A stretch of 64,000 nt of DNA, taken from NCBI RefSeq assembly GCF_001643375.1, contig NZ_LSHB01000054.1, positions 37,958 through 101,957 of the forward strand, written 5' to 3'. The notes below the pieces were generated by a model. It did no database searches. It saw only the letters and a list, made by a program, of their open reading frames with translations, and had not been told where the DNA came from. Source of the stretch: Chryseobacterium sp. FP211-J200. Its GTDB lineage: Bacteria; Bacteroidota; Bacteroidia; Flavobacteriales; Weeksellaceae. Position 1 is the first letter of the stretch. Each line of letters begins with the position of its first letter. Of this stretch, positions 52,633 to 62,202 are shown one piece after another. A program made the position numbers and the translations under genes.

Positions 52633-54402
52633 ATGTATTACAGTAATGGAAATTACGAAGCATTTGCCCGCCCGAAAAAACCGGCAAATATTGAACAGAA
52701 ATCTGCCGTTCTTATCGGTTCGGGATTAGCTTCATTGGCTGCTGCAGCTTTTTTGATACGCGATGCGCAAATGGAAGGAAACAAAATCCGTATTCTGGAA
52801 GAATTAGCTTTACCCGGTGGCAGTATGGACGGCATCTGGAATGAGCAGAAAGGCTACATCATACGAGGCGGACGGGAAATGGAAACACATTTCGAAACCC
52901 TTTGGGATTTGTTCCGCTCGATACCCTCATTAGAAACGGAAGGCGTTTCTGTACTGGACGAATATTATTGGCTCAATAAAGAAGACCCTAGCTTTTCCCA
53001 CGCCCGTGTTATCGAAAACCGTGGAGAAAGACTGCCCACGGATGGTAAGCTTACCCTGTCCCAGAAAGCCATCCACGAACTTATAGCGCTGGTTCTTCTT
53101 CCTGAAGAAAAACTACAGGATGTACAGATAGACCAGGTATTTACAGAAGAATTTTTCCAATCCAACTTTTGGACATACTGGGCTACGATGTTCGCATTCG
53201 AACCTTGGGCAAGTGCGATGGAAATGCGCCGATATGTTCTTCGTTTCATCCATCACGTTGGCAGCATAGCAGATATGTCCTCACTACGCTTCACGAAATA
53301 CAACCAATATGAATCACTGATTCGTCCGTTGGTAAGCTACCTTGAGTCCCACGGTGTTACCTTCCAGTATGATAGCCAGGTTCAGAACATACTTGTAGAA
53401 AATGAAAACGGCAAAAAAGTAGCGAAGAAAATCGAATATATTAAGAATGGCAATGCAGAAAGCATCAGCCTGACCAAAAACGACCTGGTGTTTGTTACCA
53501 ACGGCTCCATTACCGAAAGCAGTACATACGGTGACAATCATAACCCTGCTCATGTTGCAGACGGCATTGGCGGAAGTTGGCAACTTTGGCAGAATCTGGC
53601 AGACCAGGACGATGCCTTTGGAAAACCCGAAAAGTTCTACAAAAACATTCCCGAAGCCAACTGGGTAATCTCCGGAAGCATTACCTTCTTCGACGAAAAA
53701 GTGATTCCGTATATAGAAAAAATAACAAAAAAAGACCCAAGAAGCGGTTCAATAGTGACTAGCGGACCTGTCACAATAAACGACTCCAATTGGTGGTATG
53801 GCTTTTCCATCAGCAGACAGCCCCACTTCAAGGCTCAGAAAAAAAATGAAGTAATTGTTTGGGTCTATGGGTTGTATTCTCATAAACCAGGAAATTATAT
53901 CCAAAAGAAAATTACAGAAGCTACGGGCATAGAGCTTTGCAAAGAATTTTTATACCATATTGGTGTTCCTGAAAATGAAATAGCAGAAATTGCACAAGCT
54001 GCCAACAGCATCCCTTGCCGTATGCCTTATATCACATCTTACTTTATGCCTCGTGCATTGGGAGACCGCCCATTGGTGGTTCCGAAGGATTCTGTAAACC
54101 TGGCTTTTATCGGTAATTTTGCCGAAACTGGAAAAGACACCGTATTCACAACCGAATATTCCGTGCGTACAGCAATGGAGGCAGTTTACACCCTTTTGGA
54201 TGTAGACAGAGGTGTCCCGGAAGTTTTTGCTTCTTCATATGACATCAGGGTACTGCTGAAATCCATCTATCACCTTAATGACAACAAAAACCTCAATGAA
54301 ATTGAATTTCCTTGGTTGATTTCAATCCTTGAGAAATATGGTATCAAGAAAATAGAAGGTACTTATGTTGAAGAGATTTTAAAAGAAGCTAAGTTGTTAT
54401 AA
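52633..54402 (+). CDS. ohyA: Oleate hydratase, classical form with catalytic Glu
   Basis: The 589-residue protein matches the Elizabethkingia-type oleate hydratase: [14 protein letters not shown] at 28-41 (FAD), [16 protein letters not shown] with Glu82 at 78-93, and KYNQYESLI with a conserved Tyr near 220. The Glu and Tyr correspond to the catalytic pair described for the E. meningoseptica enzyme. It is longer than the first hydratase and has the catalytic Glu that the other lacks. The Mla trio lies between them. It ends with an intrinsic terminator. Confidence 0.93.
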   Translation: MYYSNGNYEAFARPKKPANIEQKSAVLIGSGLASLAAAAFLIRDAQMEGNKIRILEELALPGGSMDGIWNEQKGYIIRGGREMETHFETLWDLFRSIPSLETEGVSVLDEYYWLNKEDPSFSHARVIENRGERLPTDGKLTLSQKAIHELIALVLLPEEKLQDVQIDQVFTEEFFQSNFWTYWATMFAFEPWASAMEMRRYVLRFIHHVGSIADMSSLRFTKYNQYESLIRPLVSYLESHGVTFQYDSQVQNILVENENGKKVAKKIEYIKNGNAESISLTKNDLVFVTNGSITESSTYGDNHNPAHVADGIGGSWQLWQNLADQDDAFGKPEKFYKNIPEANWVISGSITFFDEKVIPYIEKITKKDPRSGSIVTSGPVTINDSNWWYGFSISRQPHFKAQKKNEVIVWVYGLYSHKPGNYIQKKITEATGIELCKEFLYHIGVPENEIAEIAQAANSIPCRMPYITSYFMPRALGDRPLVVPKDSVNLAFIGNFAETGKDTVFTTEYSVRTAMEAVYTLLDVDRGVPEVFASSYDIRVLLKSIYHLNDNKNLNEIEFPWLISILEKYGIKKIEGTYVEEILKEAKLL

Positions 54403-54420
54403 GAGGTTGTTTTATACTTG

Positions 54421-54454
54421 AAAAACTCAGGATTTTAAAAATCCCGAGTTTTTT
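54421..54454 (+). terminator. Terminator between the second oleate hydratase and the convergent dehydrogenase
   Basis: AAAAACTCAGGATT pairs with AATCCCGAGTTTTT with one A-C mismatch, then T's follow. The A-run on the other side makes it usable from the minus strand. Confidence 0.75.
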
Positions 54455-54509
54455 ATGGTATTTATATTTATGGCTTCTTTCACTGTTTTCGATGAGAATT
54501 CAGGATACT

Positions 54510-56315
54510 TTAAGCTTTTAAAAAATCCTTGCTTTGCCATTCCGGATCAGGATATTTGTAAAAACCTTCGCCGGATTGCTGACCAAGTTTTCCTTTGTCG
54601 ATAAGTTCGGCTTTTAGCTTTTCTGCTATTTTCTGTGTTAGTTCTCCCGGGATTTCTTTTAGGATGTTATAATTGGTGTTCATCCCATTCAAATCTAAAA
54701 TAGCCATTGGTCCAAAAGGAGCACCTGTTGCTATTCTCCAGGTTTTATCAATGGTTGCAGGATCGGCAACGTCATTCGCCCACAGTGCAAGGCCAGCCAC
54801 CAAAAGCGGAATCAACAAAGAATCCAGAACGTAGCCCGATTTTTCCTTCTTCAGTTCCACGGGCAGCATAGCAATGGATTTTGCAAACTCTACAATCTCG
54901 TTATAAACCGTTGGGTCGGTTTGATCAGAACCCATTATTTCTGCCGTATTACGAACCATTATATGATTGGCAAAATGTAAATGGATGAATTTTTCCGGAC
55001 GATTGGTAAATGTGCTTAATCTGCTCGGCAAAAGTGTGGATGAGTTACTCGCAAAAATGGTTTTTTCAGGCGCTTGCTTAGAAGCTTTTTCCCAGAAATC
55101 TTTTTTGATATCGATGCTTTCCGGAACGGCTTCTATCAATAAATCAGCATCTTGTAAAGAAGACATCAGATCTGTCGAATAAGTGAGATTATTTTTGGTA
55201 TTTTCGATTTTTTCTTCATCAGCTTTCAGGTAGTTTTTATATTCTTCAGCCAAGACATCAAAACGGTTTTTTGCCTTATTTAAAGCTTCATCATTAACAT
55301 CATAAACCGTGACTTTATAGCCGAAATAAGCGCACTGCACCGCAATCTGAAAACCGAGAACACCACTTCCAGCCACCACAACATTTTTGATACTGATTTT
55401 AGATAAATCGGCTTCCGGCACTTTCAAAAAATCTGGACTTTGCCACGAAGGATTTGGATATTTGTAAAAGCCTTCGCCAGTAGAAATTCCCAGTTTATTT
55501 TGGTCGATGAAAGTTGATTTAAGTTTATCCAGAACAATCTTATCATCTGTTTTGCCCTTCTCTACTTGCAGTTTGTAAATGTTGTATGGTGTCGTCAATC
55601 CGATAATATCATACAAAGCCATTGGTCCGTAAGGCGAACCAGTTCCCAGCATCCAGGTTTTGTCTATGGTTTCTGGCGTAGCATAATCGCCAATCCAAAG
55701 CTGCATTCCGGCATTCAGAAATGGATTTAATAAAGAATTGAGCACATAACCTGGAACTTCTTTTTTTACCAAAATAGGCACCATCCCTATCGCCTTTGAA
55801 AAATCGACTATTTCCTCAGTTATTTTTTCGTCGGTTCCTGGATGTGGCATAATTTCCGCCGTATTTCGCAACCATATTTGATTGGCAAAATGCAGGTTAA
55901 GGTATTGAGCCGGTCTTCCTGTCACCTCAGCAAACTGACTTGGCAACAAGGTGGATGAATTACTTACAAAAATGGTTTTCTCCGGTGCAATTGCGGAGAG
56001 TTGCTTATAAAATTCCGTTTTTATTTTAATATCTTCTGGCACTGCTTCTATCAAAAGATCGGCATCTTTCACGGCAAATGCCAAATCGGATGAATAGTGC
56101 AGTCTTTCCCTGGCTTCTGTAATTTGTTCTTCGGTGGCGCCAAGATCCTTTTTATGACTTTCGGCCAAGCCCTCGAACTTTGCTTTCGCCTTTTCCAACA
56201 CCTCATCACTGATATCGTAAACAGTGGTTTCAAATCCGTGAATTGCTGTTTGAAAAGCAATTTGGAATCCTAAAACACCACTTCCGGCTACCGTTACATT
56301 TTTTATTTTGCTCAT
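54510..56315 (-). CDS. Tandem-duplicated 3-hydroxyacyl-CoA dehydrogenase
   Basis: The 601-residue protein is two complete dehydrogenase modules of about 300 residues in a row. Each begins VAGSGVLGFQIA (residues 9-20 and 314-325), has the NAD-site pattern TVYD, a catalytic-type block LHFAN with NTAEIM, and ends GEGFYKYP-x-P-x-WQS-x-DFLK. Both seem catalytically intact. The enzyme would oxidise 3-hydroxyacyl-CoA, the step after hydration in beta-oxidation; 10-hydroxy fatty acids from the hydratases may be linked substrates. It begins 63 nt after the catalase-like gene, in the same leftward operon. Confidence 0.88.
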   Translation of the reverse strand: MSKIKNVTVAGSGVLGFQIAFQTAIHGFETTVYDISDEVLEKAKAKFEGLAESHKKDLGATEEQITEARERLHYSSDLAFAVKDADLLIEAVPEDIKIKTEFYKQLSAIAPEKTIFVSNSSTLLPSQFAEVTGRPAQYLNLHFANQIWLRNTAEIMPHPGTDEKITEEIVDFSKAIGMVPILVKKEVPGYVLNSLLNPFLNAGMQLWIGDYATPETIDKTWMLGTGSPYGPMALYDIIGLTTPYNIYKLQVEKGKTDDKIVLDKLKSTFIDQNKLGISTGEGFYKYPNPSWQSPDFLKVPEADLSKISIKNVVVAGSGVLGFQIAVQCAYFGYKVTVYDVNDEALNKAKNRFDVLAEEYKNYLKADEEKIENTKNNLTYSTDLMSSLQDADLLIEAVPESIDIKKDFWEKASKQAPEKTIFASNSSTLLPSRLSTFTNRPEKFIHLHFANHIMVRNTAEIMGSDQTDPTVYNEIVEFAKSIAMLPVELKKEKSGYVLDSLLIPLLVAGLALWANDVADPATIDKTWRIATGAPFGPMAILDLNGMNTNYNILKEIPGELTQKIAEKLKAELIDKGKLGQQSGEGFYKYPDPEWQSKDFLKA

Positions 56316-56378
56316 AATTTTGGTTGATTTTTGGTAATAAAATTTACGGAACTAGGACTCAGCAATCTTCATTTTCAA

Positions 56379-57515
56379 TTATAATTGATAAAACTCCGGA
56401 CTGAATGCTTCCTCCAAATTCTTTGGTTCTTTACGTTTTTTGTGGTTTAGCTCGTGTCTTGAGGTTGAAGATGTTACATACGCTGATTGCCGTGAACGCT
56501 GTAAATTTCCGATCGGTGAATTCTCTTCGATGGTTCTGAACGGTGTAAACGACAGATTTTCCATAATTTCAAAATTACCATCCTCAGGAACCGTTTGTTT
56601 TGGTATTGTGATTTTTGCCACCGTACGGAATGGTGATAATTCCTGCGACCATTCTTTTGTAAGGTCATTCACAGGCATTTCTTTCAGGTCTTTGCAAAGT
56701 TGTATTTGCAACTCAAACGTAAGGTCTTTTTGAGCTGTTTCTTTGATAATTCCTTTTCTGTACGGCCATTCTGCGCTGTCTAGATCAATATTTTTTTCAG
56801 TGATGGCGTTCTTGGTCTGCTCAGTTGGGCTCACTCTTACTTTGGCGATATAATCACCGTGGCGAACTGCTCCCATACTGTAAAATTCATAAAGAAAACT
56901 GTTGATGGAAGGGATTTTTTCAAAAGTTTTAAGAGCTCCCAATTCCTTCAAAGCCTCAAAATTTGGAAATGCTTTTTTATTTTCGGTGACCCAAAGTGTG
57001 GCAAATTCCAATTTTCCCAACGCTCCCTTTTCAAAGAAATCATTTAGCTTTAAAAACAGCTTTGAAATGAAAACATAATGTTCTGCCGAGTTGCAGAAAA
57101 ACACCGGATTATTAATCAGGTTAAAATCAACATTGGGAGAATCTTCCTCTCCCGGAGATAATTTTTTGCCATCTATCCCAAAAATCTTTAAAGCAAATCC
57201 TTGTGCATTACCGCTTAGTTTATCGGGCAAAACTCTGGACGAACCATTGGAAAAGCGAACTGCTGCCTGGTGTTTTCCGGGTTTCGAATAAATGCCCTGC
57301 GCCAGTTCTTCGGGCAGATTATCCAAAATTTCAACCTCTGCTTTCAGCACTGCATAGCCATTGGCGTGCGCATCTCTGGTATGATGGGTCGCCCTGCTTA
57401 GGTTTGGCGTATTTTTGATGTATTCGCGGATATCGTTATTAATGGTGGTAATATACTCATCGAAATTTTCTGGAATTTCTTCCACTTCGTAACTGTACTT
57501 GATGTAATCTTCCAT
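56379..57515 (-). CDS. Catalase-like haem protein
   Basis: The 378-residue protein has a catalase-core layout: a distal-type His in ATHHTRDAHANGYAVLKA near residue 44, VRFSNGSSRVLPDKLSGNAQG (a haem-pocket-like block) near 90, and FFCNSAEHYVFISKLF near 140. It is shorter than monofunctional catalases (about 480), like the catalase-related group that includes lipid hydroperoxide-using enzymes. Its place next to DyP and fatty-acid genes suggests handling of lipid peroxides rather than bulk hydrogen peroxide. It follows DyP by 10 nt. Confidence 0.75.
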   Translation of the reverse strand: MEDYIKYSYEVEEIPENFDEYITTINNDIREYIKNTPNLSRATHHTRDAHANGYAVLKAEVEILDNLPEELAQGIYSKPGKHQAAVRFSNGSSRVLPDKLSGNAQGFALKIFGIDGKKLSPGEEDSPNVDFNLINNPVFFCNSAEHYVFISKLFLKLNDFFEKGALGKLEFATLWVTENKKAFPNFEALKELGALKTFEKIPSINSFLYEFYSMGAVRHGDYIAKVRVSPTEQTKNAITEKNIDLDSAEWPYRKGIIKETAQKDLTFELQIQLCKDLKEMPVNDLTKEWSQELSPFRTVAKITIPKQTVPEDGNFEIMENLSFTPFRTIEENSPIGNLQRSRQSAYVTSSTSRHELNHKKRKEPKNLEEAFSPEFYQL

Positions 57516-57525
57516 AGTGCTTTTT

Positions 57526-58884
57526 TTATTTTAATTCGCTAATCCATTTTAAAGCAGAAATGCTTGGGATAAAACAATATTCGCCGCCTTTCACGATGTT
57601 GTAGGTCTGCAAACCACGGTATCTTTTGATGAGGGGTTCTCCCGGTGCAGAAAACAGTGCGTCTTCGTCCTGTACACCGATCATAGGATCTTTTTCTGTT
57701 CCCAGATTTTGGGCGTTACCATCGTTTGCCCATTGTTTTTGAAGAAATTCCAGTGTTCCCATTGCATCAGCACTAATGCCAATAAAGTACTGTCCACGTT
57801 CCTTACCGTCATTTTTGGTTACCTCCGGCGGAACAATGTCGCCAAAAGTTACACTTTTTCTGATAATCCTGTGCAAACGTTCATCCTCCAAAACAAAAGA
57901 TTTGGAATCTCTTGGGTTCATCCTGCGGATATGCGAACTGAACGGACACTTTTTACCGTACTCATCATTCTTGAAAGAAAAATCATTGTTTTTTTGCATA
58001 TCATCTCCTAGCGATTTATCATCCTTTTCGGGAGCTAAAACCAAAGGTGCACCACTTCGCCAGCGACCTACCATTTTAGCAGCCAAGAGCTCTCCCTCTT
58101 CCGGCGAAGAAGAATTTTCTTTAACGAACTGATTAAATTCCGCCACTTGGCTCTGGTACTTTCTGAAAACCATAAAAGAACCGTTCTTCCCTAAAACTTC
58201 AGGCTGTGGAAACGGCTTTATGGTGCCGGCTTCTCCAGGATAGCCCAGTATAAATTCGCCTGCTTTAAGCGGGCGGTCAAATCCAGCCGGAACTTCTATC
58301 CCACTGCCTTCAATTTCCGGGTTGCTAATACCGTCTCTGAATCCGAACACATTTTTAACCTCTTCAGATACGCTGAAATTGTGACTCAAGATTACTTCTA
58401 TGCCTCTATTATCAGCCAATTTAGACCGAAATTCCTCCAGCTTGCTTTTCCACGCCTCTTCATTGTTGGCGATAATCGCCGCAGCGATGTGAATATGCGA
58501 CCTTTTAAAAACCCTTTCCCAGTTTTTGGGGTCATTGACACCAATGTCATATAGAAAACGGGAGCGGTCTGCCATTCCTTCCTTGAAGGATTCGGGGAAA
58601 GTCTCAAGCGACTCTTTAGGCACGCCGATTTTTTCCAGACCTTTATAAGTGAACGTCAACGTAACCGATGCGCCTTCATTCTTATGCCATTCTTCCGCAG
58701 AACTCACAATCGGCAAAAGTTTTTGGAGCATTTGTCTGGCTGCCACAGCATCTTTGATTTCAATAATAGCCACTGTTCCGAAATATGGTATAGGTCGGCT
58801 TCTGAGAATTAAGGCCTGTATTTCATTCAGCTCAATTTCTACTTTATTGGGATTAAAAATCCGCTTTAAAAATTCCAGTGCCAT
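57526..58884 (-). CDS. Dye-decolourising (DyP-type) peroxidase
   Basis: The 452-residue protein is a DyP-family haem peroxidase with GFRDGISNPEIEG near residues 181-193, the GXXDG motif with catalytic Asp184. Conserved segments near the C-terminus (FGDIVPP, GQYFIGISADAMGTLEFLQ) match the family. DyP enzymes use hydrogen peroxide to oxidise a broad range of substrates. It has no signal peptide. It lies between the 183-residue protein (3-nt gap) and the catalase-like gene (10-nt gap), in one leftward operon. Confidence 0.9.
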   Translation of the reverse strand: MALEFLKRIFNPNKVEIELNEIQALILRSRPIPYFGTVAIIEIKDAVAARQMLQKLLPIVSSAEEWHKNEGASVTLTFTYKGLEKIGVPKESLETFPESFKEGMADRSRFLYDIGVNDPKNWERVFKRSHIHIAAAIIANNEEAWKSKLEEFRSKLADNRGIEVILSHNFSVSEEVKNVFGFRDGISNPEIEGSGIEVPAGFDRPLKAGEFILGYPGEAGTIKPFPQPEVLGKNGSFMVFRKYQSQVAEFNQFVKENSSSPEEGELLAAKMVGRWRSGAPLVLAPEKDDKSLGDDMQKNNDFSFKNDEYGKKCPFSSHIRRMNPRDSKSFVLEDERLHRIIRKSVTFGDIVPPEVTKNDGKERGQYFIGISADAMGTLEFLQKQWANDGNAQNLGTEKDPMIGVQDEDALFSAPGEPLIKRYRGLQTYNIVKGGEYCFIPSISALKWISELK

Positions 58885-58887
58885 AGA

Positions 58888-59439
58888 TTAGATTTTATTT
58901 GCTTCGTCAATTGCCTTATTCAGTCCTTTAATGATTTTATCATTTCTCCTTATATCATTCACCGTAAGATGCGGAACACCTACATACCAACCTGTCGCGG
59001 TAATCTGATGGTCTAGAATGAACTGTTTTACACTCGGGTTTTTTATGCCTGGCCAGCCTTCAACATTCCCAAAAATGATGTCCATCAGCTGCGGAATTTT
59101 TGTAGCGAAATCATCAATATAAGCATCCCAGTCGCCATCATAAGCCGTGCAGAAAAGAATCTTGGTATCGTTATCAAACAAAACTATACGAAGATCATGC
59201 AGCGTTCCTACTTTGGTTGCACCTTTCAGATCTCCGCCTGCAATTTCCATTATGGTTTTGAGATTTTCTGCACCTCCGGGTTTTAGGTCTGCCATCGCAG
59301 TTAACTCAGATACACGACCGGATCTTAACCCTTTTTTTCCGGCAGATGTAGTGGAATGGTCGTAACCATCATCGATACCTTCACTGAAATTCGCCTTTGC
59401 TAGCTCGGCAGCCAATTTTACTTTGTCTATAAAACTCAT
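58888..59439 (-). CDS. DyP-associated protein of unknown function
   Basis: The 183-residue protein leads the operon. Two blocks stand out: LHDLRIVLFDNDTKILFCTAYDGDWDAYIDDF (about 81-113) and GNVEGWPGIKNPSVKQFI near residue 124. I recall similar proteins next to haem peroxidases and catalase-like genes, where a ferredoxin-like fold related to DyP halves is likely. It has no signal peptide. With DyP, catalase-like and dehydrogenase genes it forms a four-gene operon. The function is unknown. Confidence 0.7.
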   Translation of the reverse strand: MSFIDKVKLAAELAKANFSEGIDDGYDHSTTSAGKKGLRSGRVSELTAMADLKPGGAENLKTIMEIAGGDLKGATKVGTLHDLRIVLFDNDTKILFCTAYDGDWDAYIDDFATKIPQLMDIIFGNVEGWPGIKNPSVKQFILDHQITATGWYVGVPHLTVNDIRRNDKIIKGLNKAIDEANKI

Positions 59440-59683
59440 AATTTAGATTTTGATTAATGATTTATATTATTTTGTAAATCAACAATAATTTTGAGGAGAA
59501 TTTTACAAATGTTATGCCATAGCAATCTATCGTAATGTACCGAAATTCGTATATTATGTACTAAAACTCCCTAATCCCACCTATTTGCTTTAAAAGCTTC
59601 AATTGATAAAAGGAAATATCTTATCTTTAATCTTGTTGTAATTTTGAGAGAATAAAACCTATTTAACTATAAAAAATCAATCT

Positions 59684-60883
59684 TTATAATTGAGATTTAT
59701 CAATATTATTTATACTGTTGATTATTTCTTCAATATCAGAGTTATTTACACTAAAAATTGTATCAAATATGTGTTTTACTGAACTTAAACCTTTAGTTAA
59801 ATTAGCAGTTAATTCAAGCTCTTTAAAACTTGTTATCAATGAGTTAATTTTATAAGTTAATTCTTTTTCTGTAAATACTATGTTATTTTCTAAAGAATGA
59901 GAATCAAAATTTCTTTTGATTATTCTTAAGTTTATAATTGAAGGTGAAAATAAAAATTTGCTTAAAGAACGTATAAGTCCAAAAGAGGAAGTATTCATAT
60001 TTTTATGAGGTAAAGACCCAAGACCAACCACGTGATACTTTTGACGAAGTGACTTACTTATGAAATAAGCATCTCTCCAACTCGTTGTTAATATAGCAAT
60101 ATCGGATAATTCAGCTTTACCATCACTTATAAGCTTGGCTATGGTATTAGCTATGTAATCATTATTATTGTCATATTTGGTTTCACAAATTACTATATCA
60201 AAATTAAAGTCTTTGTACTTTGAATCATTCTGTAATTCAAGATGATCTTTAAAAAGAATTGAGTATCCTTTAACTATATTTGTAGTAGAACGATATGTTG
60301 TATCTAAATTTTCTATTTCTGCTTGAAAATCATATGATGCTCTACTGAATGCATTATCAATAGCTCCAGCAAAGGCATATATTTTTTGTTTTTCATCTCC
60401 AACCATAAAAAATGTACAATCTTCAGATTCATTTCGAATAGCCTTTAAAATTTCGTATTGAAATATATTTGTATCCTGAAACTCATCAATCGATATTTCG
60501 TAAAATTTATTTGCTATAGATTGTGCAACAAAATCATTTTCAGAAACAATCTTATATGATTTGAATAAAATTTCATTGAAATCTATTGCCTTTTTATCTC
60601 TTAAGAAATTGAAATATAATTCAGAAATATATATCCACGATTCAATGTTATCAGTATTTGAACAATCTAAATCACCATTTAAAAGTCTTTTTATTTTACT
60701 TAGTTCATCAAGTGGATTATCTCCTAACTCAATATCGGAGTTTATTTCTATAAATTCTTTCAGCTCATCATATGAAATTATTCTTGGCTTATGCCATTTG
60801 TAAATCCAAGAAAAGGGTCTTAATATAAATTCAAGGCAAAATCTATGAATTGTTCTTCGACCAAAAAAATCTTTCTCATATCC
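59684..60883 (-). pseudogene. UvrD/Rep-type helicase remnant, cut at both ends
   Basis: A single open frame of about 399 codons without a start near its 5' end (stop at 60884-60886) encodes helicase motifs: TIHRFC (motif Ia) near its beginning, ISIDEFQDTN (motif II) near 60490, MVGDEKQKIYAFAGA (motif III) near 60390 and LDTTYRST (motif IV). The Walker A region that should precede is missing, and so are motifs V and VI before the stop. An ATG at 60406 is internal and does not mark a full gene. It could come from a Gabija-like or other defence helicase. Confidence 0.75.
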
Positions 60884-61043
60884 TTATTTAGCAACAATAG
60901 AACCAAAAAAAATATTGCAGCCAGATTAAGGTACATTTCATCGAAGAAACTAAGATTAAATTATTGTTCTAATGATATTGGTAAAATTGTGTTTGACTTG
61001 TCGTTAGAATAATAATTTTTGGAAATGAACAAAGACCAAACTT

Positions 61044-61400
61044 TCAGATCGAAATTGATTTTAAATTATCAATATCCAATTTCCTGTAATCTTCAGTATT
61101 ATCCTGTATCAGCTCAAAACTAAAATTGGGAAAATCAGCTATTGTGAAATTGAATTTGATATTTTTAGATGTCAGGAATTCTCGAATGACGGTCATCAGA
61201 TTTTGTATTACCCATATCTTCAGCGGAGGTTTTTGACCTTCAAAAAGATCGATGTTTTTCCATATCTTTAAAAAGGTTAATTGAACGATCTCTTGTGCAT
61301 CTACTTGTGATTTGACAGATCTAAGCGCCAAACCATATAAGATACAGCAATAATCAAGATATAAACATTCTAAGGCCACTTTGTCATTCTTCCTGATCAA
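61044..61400 (-). CDS. ECF-type sigma factor fragment (region 2 only)
   Basis: The frame, opening with TTG 61400, shows sigma-70 region 2: SQVDAQEIVQLTFLKIWKNID with the -10-binding helix. The residues just upstream, in the same frame (SDAELCLLIRKNDKVALECLY), belong to it too, but the only ATG (61447-61449) is out of frame by one base across a run of nine A's. With eight A's, a normal N-terminus MIKKNSKIKSDAEL results. Region 4 is absent. It is a fragment or a frameshifted gene. Confidence 0.6.
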   Translation of the reverse strand: MIRKNDKVALECLYLDYCCILYGLALRSVKSQVDAQEIVQLTFLKIWKNIDLFEGQKPPLKIWVIQNLMTVIREFLTSKNIKFNFTIADFPNFSFELIQDNTEDYRKLDIDNLKSISI

Positions 61401-62202
61401 TAAGCATAACTCTGCATCGGATTTTATTTTTGAGTTTTTTTTTAATCATTAGGTTTTCTAAAATGTATTGGCTGTATTGCTTTATTATTAATACTAAATG
61501 CAGTATTAGAAATAATCAAATAAAAATGAAAGAGGATTACTTTAGGGTTTAAAGTTCCTTTTTTAATCAAAAAAAGAATAACAATCCGGTTCACTTTTTT
61601 ACTTTTTCTAAAAACATTAGACATTTTCCTCAATACAAATTATGTGCTAAAAATTATAAATCGTTTATTATTATCAATTTTTCAACGATTTCAAAAATTG
61701 GTTCATAATTTCAGTAAGAAATATTGCCTATGAACAACTATATTAAAAAACTTTACAAAAATAGAGATACTAACTTCAATTATTAATGATTTATCAATAG
61801 TAATCACTTCTGACAGGAATATCTTTTGATATTTATCCGTAAAAATCATTATGAAATTTGTTGATAGATACGTACGCTCCGTATATTTTGTTGATGGTAA
61901 GATTGGATTGGTGTAAATTTCCCTTATATAAGCTTTGACGGCCCTCATCAATCTACCGCTGCTGACAGTCTGGTTTATTTGGAAAGGTATTTTTCAATAG
62001 CCAATGACGTTTTTATTCAATGATTGACCGCTAGCCAATAAAATTTAAAGAAATCACATAATCCATAAGGAGATTAAATTAATAAAGACCACAGAGATTA
62101 CTGCGGCCTTCTTTTTAAGATGTATTTTTTTAACTGCCTTTTTACCAGGCAGTTTAAGGTACAGAATCTATTCTTGAGCTAATCTTAATTTGCTTTTTGT
62201 AA
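61401..62202. other. Long AT-rich region without a convincing gene
   Basis: Short frames at 61442-61633 and 61703-61951 (minus) have no family signal and no gene context. A hairpin AACTGCCT/AGGCAGTT (62132-62139, 62147-62154) and the terminator at 62083-62115 are the only structures I see. With the helicase and sigma remnants to the left, it looks like decayed DNA. Confidence 0.5.
62083..62115 (-). terminator. Terminator after the APC permease gene
   Basis: On the minus strand GGCCGCAG pairs with CTGTGGTC (two G-U pairs) around 6 nt, followed by TTTATTAATTT. It lies about 90 nt after the permease stop. Confidence 0.5.

Noticed and set aside
61442..61951. Two short minus-strand frames of 63 and 82 codons
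   Set aside because: No motifs, no operon context and very AT-rich; treated as decayed or non-coding DNA.
62132..62154. AACTGCCT/AGGCAGTT hairpin as a terminator
   Set aside because: No T-tract follows the stem on either strand; the better terminator for the permease is at 62083-62115.
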